In this document: positions 57,673 to 64,000 of the stretch, piece after piece
Numbering within the stretch: position 1 is the first letter of the stretch
Layout: every line of letters starts with the position of its first letter
Source: Flexamia atlantica
Taxonomy: Eukaryota > Arthropoda > Insecta > Hemiptera > Cicadellidae
Assembly: GCA_035578135.1 (NCBI GenBank)
Contig: JAQJVK010000024.1
Span: 1,860,001-1,924,000, forward strand
Direction of reading: 5' to 3'
Length of the DNA: 64,000 bases
Position numbers and translations under genes: made by a program
The notes under the pieces: generated by a model
Databases searched by the model: none
Told to the model about the DNA's origin: nothing
The model's input: only the letters and a program-made list of their open reading frames with translations

Positions 57673-58367
57673 AACGACTCGCCAGACGTTTCCTGTTGTG
57701 AAATCCTTTGGAACATTCCACCGATTCCTGGAAATACACACCCTTCGGTCTGTTTTTGTCTTCTTTTGTTTTGTAACTGCGAGCCTTTGCGTCTTACCGT
57801 TGTTTTACGTTTCACTATCGCCACAGTTTGGTCTTCTTTATTCACTCTAGGTTTGTGCCATGCTGATAATGGCATCATACTTTGTGTCAATCCGTTAACT
57901 TTTGATTCTCCGGCCTTAGCATCCACCCTCTTATTTTGTAGTTGTGCCAACAACGAATTTAAAGTATGAAAAAGTTCGTCTTTAAAATATATTCCGCAAG
58001 TACGATAAATAAGAAATACTTTTCCATTATTGTCGGGGTTTTGCACAGTATATTTATTCTCATTATCGATCCACATTATTGCCGGTGAGTCGTTAGTTGA
58101 TTTTACAGGCCATCTACCTTCAATACTGATTTTATTGTCTTCTTCTTTATTAGCAGTTACCGTTTGAACACTAGCGTCAGTGTTTTTTCTCATAATACGT
58201 CTCCTCTTCTGCTGATGTTGCTTTGTCAACGGTACTTGCTCTATTTCCGTGTTTTGTATCGGGAATTATACCGCATTGTCATCAACACCACTGGCCTGAT
58301 TCATAGCTCCCAGCTCTTTCATTAGTATTCTTATAATAGATTTATCAAATTCTTCAATGGTATTCAT
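57657..58367 (-). pseudogene. Unidentified Polinton gene with basic N-terminal region
   Basis: ATG 58365-58367 starts MNTIEEFDKSIIRILMKELG, and after a TAA at about 58268 the same frame continues to 57657, 237 codons in total. A cluster KQHQQKRRRIMRK could be a nuclear localisation signal. The middle has IMWIDNENKYTVQNPDNNGK then VFLIYRTCGIYFKDELFHTL, and the end is Lys/Arg-rich (VKRKTTVRRKG). I do not recognise the family. With one stop in 711 bases and no frameshift this is one of the best preserved genes of the element. Confidence 0.5.
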
Positions 58368-58466
58368 TATACTGAAGTAAAACACAATCACGCACTGAAC
58401 TAAAAACAAGTCCGTTCGCACTGGCTGTTTTAACAATACTGTCACTATTCAATACGGTCTGTGTGC

Positions 58467-58634
58467 TTAATCATATTCTCTCACCGCTGCTCTCTTGTGG
58501 CATAAAGGAGCACTATCATTCATCATCTCGCCTAAAAATACTTGTCACGCATTATTTAACACGAATTCTATCATTAATTGTTGATATAGTCCTCTACGTT
58601 TATTCTTTCTATCACTAATTTTCCTAAACGTCAT
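58467..58634 (-). pseudogene. Possible small gene at the right end of the Polinton
   Basis: A frame from ATG 58632-58634 (MTFRKISDRKNKRRGLYQQL) with one internal TGA ends at TAA 58467-58469, 56 codons. The basic start and its position as the first gene of the leftward cluster suggest a small accessory protein. There is no family match I know of, and chance cannot be excluded. Confidence 0.25.
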
Positions 58635-58859
58635 ATCAATCAGTTTTCTCGCTTGTACAAAACTCTCGCGCTTCGTGATGTGTACACGGTAAAATCAAAC
58701 ACGTTACTGTCATCGCATCACGTCAGTATTAAACTTTTTCTCAGAATCAATCAATTTTCGGCGAAAAACTGGCGGGGACGTATGTTCCTAGAATTATTGC
58801 ACAATATGCTTAAGAAGTTCCTGGAAATGGTCTTTTATTTAGCTTAGAAACATTGTAGC

Positions 58860-59076
58860 GCTAATGGACCTGTCAATAAAGATTAAGTTAGATCAAGTTA
58901 GATTAGGCTCTAAGTACTCTTATCTCGGTAATTGATCTTAGGGTCGTGAGTGGTCGGCTTCTTGGGTGGTCCTTTTTTCCAGGGGGGGTCTAAGTACTCT
59001 TATCTCGGTAATTGATCTTGGGGGAGGGGGTATGACCTCTTACGTCACGAGCCATCTACCTGCTCTCGGAGCAACT
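58860..59076 (-). repeat. Polinton right terminal inverted repeat
   Basis: On the minus strand from 59076 it reads AGTTGCTCCGAGAGCAGGTA, GATGGCTCGTGACGTAAGAG, GTCATACCCCC, then GATCAATTACCGAGATAAGA and GTACTTAG. A second GATCAATTACCGAGATAAGA..GTACTTAGAG unit lies at 58914-58946, and GGACCACCCAAGAAGCCGAC is between. This matches the left terminus in order and sequence. Confidence 0.85.
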
Positions 59077-59082
59077 ATTTTC

Positions 59083-60660
59083 AGCTAGTACTTTGATTAC
59101 AGTTCTAATAAACTTAGAAGAAATAACGTAATAAATACCTTCATCCCTAGGTTCCCTGTTTTTACGCATTCTGTTCTTTTCCCTGCAAGAAAATGTTTAT
59201 GTTACTCGTAATTAGGATGAAAAATTCCTGCGAAAAAGTGTTATCTGGCAGTTAACAGTCAGTTAGGTTAATTTAACACCTTACGAGGTGCAAATAACTA
59301 ATTGGTGTAACTATTTAAATTTCCCAGAATGCACTAGAAAACGTTAACCCGTTGTACTTTGACATTGTCACTGAAGGCTCGCTCAGAAAACGCGGGTGTT
59401 GAGGTGTGTCTTAGTCTATTGTAATTTTTTAAGGTGATGTACTATGTGTGATGTGATAAGCGCACAGCTAGTCGATTAATGTTATTGTGCTGCAGGCTAA
59501 GGGAACTTTTTCTCTGAATACTGACTCTCATGGGACTACCATAACCTCCTCCTTCGGTCGATTTAGATGTTATTTATTTAAATTAATTTTAACTTATCTC
59601 TCACACTTAACAAAGTTAGTTTTTTACTTTGAGTAAGCTAGATTTGTTTTTTACATAGAGAACGACAACTAATAGCAATATAGTTATATCTTTGAGAAAC
59701 ATGAAAAATGGCCTTATGCTTTCAGCACTAACAAAACCCCTACTTTCAAAGTAAAACATTGTTTCCAATGTAGGACTTGCATCTACTGAATCACGTCTTT
59801 CCTCTTTAATCAACTAATTCTTTAATTTCAATTATAATTTAAGTAATTAATACACATTAAAATAACTTATAACGTCTTCATATATTTAAAATCAAATGCC
59901 AATACTAAATGAAGAGAAAAGGTGGCACCTCAGTTGAAATCCGAAAAGTTAAGGTAGTACTTTGAAAAATAGTGCGATTCAATTCCTCCAGAATTTAATT
60001 TACACCATTTCATGGTAGACGTTACACTCTTGTAAAATGAATTAAGTAGTAAGAAATCATAGTTTCAAGCATGAAATCCCTGTGACGTCAAAATGACGTA
60101 GTAGTCGTGTGCCCGCATACTTGACCTCAAGGTTATCTGTTATTGGGAAGGGGGGGTTCCGACCTTTTTAACCTCTCTGTTATCTGATATCAGGGGTTTT
60201 CTGACCTTTCCGACCTTTTTGTTTACATCGCTTATCTCTTATCACCGCTTGCTCGACCCTAGGTCATGGTTTTTTTACAATCTCTATCTAAAACGTGGTC
60301 TTTATCATGTGATTGCTTGTTTCTCTACCACAGCGTAATAGTAGTCTTGGTAGAAACATTATTTCATTTACGGGTAAAAAGTTTTAAAAATGAGATCAAG
60401 TTGGTGAAATGGACTGTTTTCCATACACATATTTGAGAAGCTAATACCTTACCACTGTGCCAACTTGATCTCCGATAAAAACCAACACAACCTGTTTATT
60501 TAACAAGCGCCATTGCTCATGTAACCTGATGTTGCACAAAAGGGAGAGCTAAGTAGTGATGCTTCTTATTTTTGCTGGTGTATTTAGTTTACATTTATTT
60601 TATCAACTCCTCTTATTCAGTGAGGATCTTCGCTTGTCTTGGCTGCCTACATTTTAATTA
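59083..60660. other. No gene recognised; small inverted repeat
   Basis: AT-rich. GAGATCAAGTTGGTG at about 60391 is the near inverse of GTGCCAACTTGATCTC at about 60456, a possible stem of 13 bp with a 50-bp loop. Repeated CCGACCTTTTTAACCTCT/CCGACCTTTTTGTTTAC patches lie at 60159-60230. The function is unknown. Confidence 0.4.
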
Positions 60661-60661
60661 A

Positions 60662-60868
60662 ATGAGTATGGATAGCGAGAAGTTAATTACGGTGTCTAAT
60701 AAATTTAGAGTATTGGTAAGAGAACTAAAAAAATACACTTATATCGCCTTTGAACTGACTGGTCAAACCATGGTGTTAAACGCAGATGACTAGGAAAGAT
60801 TTTAACCTTTACTTCATGCAATTGATGAAGAGTACATTTCAATACTTGACTTCGGTAAATAAAAAAAT
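60662..60868 (+). pseudogene. Small decayed ORF of unknown family
   Basis: ATG 60662 starts MSMDSEKLITVSNKFRVLVR, continuing ELKKYTYIAFELTGQTMVLN, then ADD, TAG, ERF, TAA, PLLHAIDEEYISILDFGK and TAA. The frame stays protein-like across two stops, with alternating charged/hydrophobic pattern and balanced composition unlike the surrounding AT-rich noise. The ending pattern (L-N-x-x-x-x-x-R-F-x-P-L-L-x-A-I-D) is reminiscent of a PC4-type fold, but that is a weak guess. Downstream frames (DGFNVSVCEESKNIYVN, MSEQIMIVGAKKWIKFKA) continue the coding impression, so this may be the first part of a longer gene. Confidence 0.45.
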
Positions 60869-60869
60869 T

Positions 60870-61306
60870 TTCGATATATGACGGCTTTAATGTTTCCGTC
60901 TGTGAAGAATCAAAGAATATTTATGTTAATTAAAAAATGAGTGAACAAATTATGATTGTTGGAGCCAAGAAATGGATTAAGTTTAAAGCAAGTTTTTTTT
61001 AATTAATGAAATTTTAGAAAAACTTTACCTACGCAAACTCCATCGAACATATTATATACACGGTTAGCTGAATAATCCTTGAACGATCGATCATCCTAAA
61101 ATAAAAATAATTGAAAGCTATTAACGATATAGATCAAGAATTTTGTAAGCGATTCAACTATCAATATACGAATCTGTTATTGAAAAATTATAAAAATGAT
61201 ACATCGACAAGCAGCCGCAGCAAGAACGAAACATAAAACGGTAACCATCCGGATCCGGTCAAGATGTAACCTCTATTAAAATTTGCATTGCCTTATGAGC
61301 AACAAT
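60870..61306 (+). pseudogene. Continuation of an unrecognised decayed gene (left exon or half)
   Basis: Frame-switching but protein-like segments follow: FTYANSIEHIIYT near 61020-61060, then from about 61115 a stretch LKAINDIDQEFCKRFNYQYT, NLLLKNYKND, TSTSSRSKNET, stop, NGNHPDPVKM, stop, PLLKFALPYEQQ, ending at the edge of the palindromic element. Two stops (TAA, TAG-type) interrupt otherwise continuous coding. I do not recognise the family. No intron signals are needed to join it to the right half. Confidence 0.5.
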
Positions 61307-62365
61307 TAGTCCAGGCAACGAATGGTTATAGAGGGAATTGCATGGATCACAATTTTTGACTTTGTAACTTTGTTTGGACCAGTTAGGAGTAAAAGATATC
61401 AAAAGTCGCCGCCCTTAGCCCTTGAGCCGGCTGGGCTGGAAGGGCCTAAAGGTACAATTTTTTGAGTTTTCCTAAATATCTTGAAAACTATCAACTTTTA
61501 GTATTCCATATAAAATTTGAAAATTAAAGAAAATTAAATTTCCTTTAAGAGAAATATATAATATGTCTACTTTGGTCCAACCGTTTACAAGGTAAGCACT
61601 AATTTTATTAATATTAAAAAAAATATCCCTTCCATAAGAAATACATGTAAATTTGTGGGTAACTTAGATGCCCAATAGGGCATCGCTTTTTTCACCTAAA
61701 GGAAAATGAGCAGCATTCAGGAAATATTGACAAAATTTACAGTAATTTGACACCTCAATCATAAAAATTGGTCTAAAATTAAGGCGTTGACGAGCTCACA
61801 AAAAACATTATTTTTCAAGGAATTATTACAATTTGTTATAATTCCTTGAAAATTAATGTATTTTATGATCACGCCAACGCCTTAATTTTAGACCAATTTT
61901 GATGATTGAAGTGTCAAATTACTGGGAATTTTGTCAATATTTCCTGAATGCTGTTAATTTTCCTTTAGGTGAAAAAACGTTGCCCAATTGGGCATCTATG
62001 TTACCCACAAACTTACATATACTTCTTATGGAAGGGTTATTTTTTGAATATTAACAAAATTAGTGCTTACCTTGTAAACGGTTGGACCAAAGTAGACATA
62101 TAATGTGTGTTTTTTACAGGAAATTTAATTTTCTTTAATTTTCAAATTTAATAGGGAATACGAAAAGTTGATAGTTTTCAAGATATTTAGGAAAAAACAA
62201 AAAATTGTACCTTTGGGCCCTTCTAGCCCAGCCGGCTCAAGGGCTAAGGGCGGGGACTTTTGATATGTTTTACTCCTAACTAGTCCAAACAAAGTTACAA
62301 AGTCAAAAACTGTGATTCATGCAATTCCCTCTATACCTCTTTTTGAGCATTCATTGCCTGGACTA
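61307..62365. mobile_element. Foldback element, 1.06-kb palindrome, AAT duplication
   Basis: The left end TAGTCCAGGCAACGAATGG is complementary to CATTCATTGCCTGGACTA at the right end. The arms match for about 500 bp each, with paired landmarks TTTGACTTTGTAACTTTGTT, GCCCTTGAGCCGGCTGGGCT, TTGGTCCAACCGTTTACAAG and AATTAAGGCGTTG. The centre is near 61835. AAT occurs at 61304-61306 and 62366-62368, a likely 3-bp target duplication. It is non-coding and interrupts a decayed gene. Confidence 0.85.
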
Positions 62366-62368
62366 AAT

Positions 62369-62578
62369 GTAATCGACAGATGGGTGAAAACAGTCCAATT
62401 CAGAGCGGTTTTGTCTCTTCAACCAAGTGGAAACCAGGTGATTCAACGTATTATAATGCACAATCCATATATGCCCCTTCAAATAATGATAGTGGACCAG
62501 TTCAAGACTCTACAGTGAGGAACAGTCGTGAAGAAAGCTCAAAACATTTATTGAGATTACTGTTTAATGGACAGTTTT
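62369..62578 (+). pseudogene. Right half of the split unrecognised gene
   Basis: The frame continues in register with the left half if the palindrome and one AAT copy are ignored. It reads MGENSPIQSGFVSSTKWKPG, DSTYYNAQSIYAPSNNDSGP, VQDSTVRNSREESSKHLLRL and ends LLFNGQF then TGA at 62578-62580. It is Ser/Asn/Pro-rich, low in Cys, and fully open. A possible polyadenylation signal AATAAA is at about 62745. The alternative of a host terminal exon cannot be excluded. Confidence 0.5.
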
Positions 62579-62580
62579 GA

Positions 62581-64000
62581 TGTGATATTGAAAATAATGA
62601 AAAAATATATAAAATTAAGGTGTTTACATTTAGTACTTTAACCCGTGCATAGTGTATCGTAATTTAAAAAATAGAATCATAGGGGTATTCAAATGTTTGC
62701 CATGACATAGCTTAATTGATGTTTAATGAGTTTGGGTGAAGTGAATAAAAGCTATTATCCTACTATTAGCTAAAGCTAGATGGGTAGATTTAGTTTGCTT
62801 TGAAGGTATTTTGTACTATAATAAATAAGGATTGTTTGAATTTTCCCTCATAAGGGACGTTCAGCCCCTTCAAGCCACTACTTTTATTTATTTGAGAATA
62901 CTTTTTTATTAAATTCTTTCAGAACGATGATTCCATATATTTTTCTTTCTCCAAGATCTTATTTAATACTATAATACTCAGAACTACTTTAATACCCAGA
63001 ATAAGACTACTTACTTTGACATGTCCCAGAAAAGACAAACCAATCGGAGCAATCGTAACTGCAGCATTCATCCCCATGTTTGCACTAAAACAAATAATTT
63101 ATTTTCGATTCCATAATAGTCGATGACGCTTAAAAACTAACCCATTTTTACACGAGTTTGAAAGTTTACCATTGAGATTACTTTCAATTAATATTTCATA
63201 GTATCCTTAAGTTTTAGTTATATATATAATGACCGAACTGAAAAGTACACAGTTCAATTATACTTACTAATAAAACAGTTCTAAACAATATGAGATACTG
63301 ATAGACCATTAAAGATTATAACATAATTCATGCTGTTTTGATTTTGATTTTTTCGGGCATTTGCCATCAGCAATTATTAAAAAAAGAATTTGTTGACGTT
63401 TTGGAACTGACAGATTGATTGGTTGAAGTGGGGGATGTAGACTTCAAGGTCTCAGCACGTCAACCGAACCTTACTGTGCTCCCTTAAGCTGCTAGATTGG
63501 CAGCCATACAACTGTGCCTTCAACGAGGCATAAGAGTTTTTTCCCAATACAAAAAAATAAATTAGTAATAATAGTATTTTTTTCTTTGTCGCATCTCTTT
63601 CGTCACCTGGTTGTTGGAGACCAAATGCGAAAAACTCTTAAAGTAAGGGATCATTTAACGGGGGTGTGCTAAAATGATTACTAAACAGTTATATTGCTCA
63701 AACTGTAGGATTTTATGGGACCAATTTTTTAAAGCCCATTTTAAAGTTAACGTTTTGTATCCGCACTATTAAATAAAAATAAGTGAAGTTTGTTAAGTTA
63801 GTTAGTGTTAGTTTAGTTAAGTTACCGCATAAATTATTTGAATGGAAGGATTCCCTTTAACTCGCTTGGCTATGGAGGTTAAGGATCGAGATTTAAACAA
63901 CACAGTTAGATTATAAGAACACATCATGTTTTTAACTTATTAAAATAAATAACAAACTCACAAATAGTCAAAGAAAAACAATAAGACAACAATAGCTCAA
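62581..64000. other. No gene recognised
   Basis: AT-rich DNA. It carries AATAAA at about 62745 and a GTTAGTTTAGTTAAG-rich stretch at about 63790-63822. A GC-richer patch at 63426-63530 shows no motif. Confidence 0.45.

Larger units (their letters stand above)
46729..59076. mobile_element. Polinton/Maverick (adintovirus-like) element, decayed
   Basis: Terminal inverted repeats begin AGTTGCTCCGAGAGCAGGTA at 46729 and are matched inversely at 59076, continuing into GGCTCGTGAC and AGAGGTCATACCCCC. Between them lie a protein-primed family B polymerase (plus strand) and, on the minus strand, an integrase, penton-like protein, minor virion protein, major capsid protein and small genes. That content defines a Polinton/Maverick, a virus-like transposon usually 15-20 kb long. 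This copy is about 12.3 kb and every gene is interrupted. No packaging ATPase or adenain-type protease was found. The usual 6-bp target duplication is not recognisable (CGAAAT left, ATTTTC right). Confidence 0.88.

Noticed and set aside
46723..59082. 6-bp target duplication for the Polinton
   Set aside because: Flanks CGAAAT and ATTTTC do not match as direct repeats. The GAAAT/ATTTTC similarity is inverted and merely extends the terminal repeat.

Overview
The window looks like repeat-dense, AT-rich chromosomal DNA of an arthropod, most likely an insect. There are no operons or dense coding. Short (TTAGG)n telomere-type runs are scattered through it, and it holds an R1-clade LINE, a GIY-YIG Penelope-like element, mariner remnants, Helitron ends, a tRNA-derived SINE and a Polinton. 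I could not recognise a functional host gene. Nearly every protein signal belongs to a mobile or virus-like element, and most are broken. The species cannot be named from this sequence alone.

Layout. 1-20.9 kb is mostly non-coding and holds several palindromic (foldback/MITE-type) elements at 0, 0.7, 1.8, 2.7, 11.7 and 15.2 kb, a 70-bp minisatellite at 10.9 kb, a SINE at 13.6 kb and a Helitron 3' end at 16.4 kb. 20.9-22.5 kb is an internally deleted Helitron with another palindromic element inside it. 22.57-26.13 kb is a 5'-truncated but nearly open R1-clade LINE with a 14-bp target-site duplication. 26.1-30.6 kb looks empty. 30.75-32.3 kb is a Penelope-like remnant with inverted terminal segments and an inserted foldback. 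34.9-36.5 kb carries a 0.45-kb direct repeat. 39.1-39.5 kb has two pieces of a mariner transposase in opposite orientations. 41.6-42.0 kb and 43.9-46.7 kb are two TTAA-flanked inverted-repeat elements, the second split by a LINE.

The main object is at about 46.73-59.08 kb: a decayed Polinton/Maverick (adintovirus-like) element of about 12.3 kb with inverted termini and iterated subterminal repeats. It carries protein-primed DNA polymerase B on the plus strand. On the minus strand it carries two or three small accessory genes, a conserved Maverick-type protein, an unidentified gene, a retroviral-type integrase with a chromodomain-like end, a penton-like minor capsid protein, a minor virion protein and the double-jelly-roll major capsid protein. 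All are broken by stops or frameshifts. No packaging ATPase or adenain-type protease was found, and the polymerase lacks its C-terminal half next to a Helitron end.

Downstream, at 60.66-62.58 kb, a second decayed coding region that I do not recognise is split by a 1.06-kb near-perfect palindrome. The palindrome has an apparent AAT duplication, and the reading frame on its two sides is in register. This is the least explained coding signal in the window.
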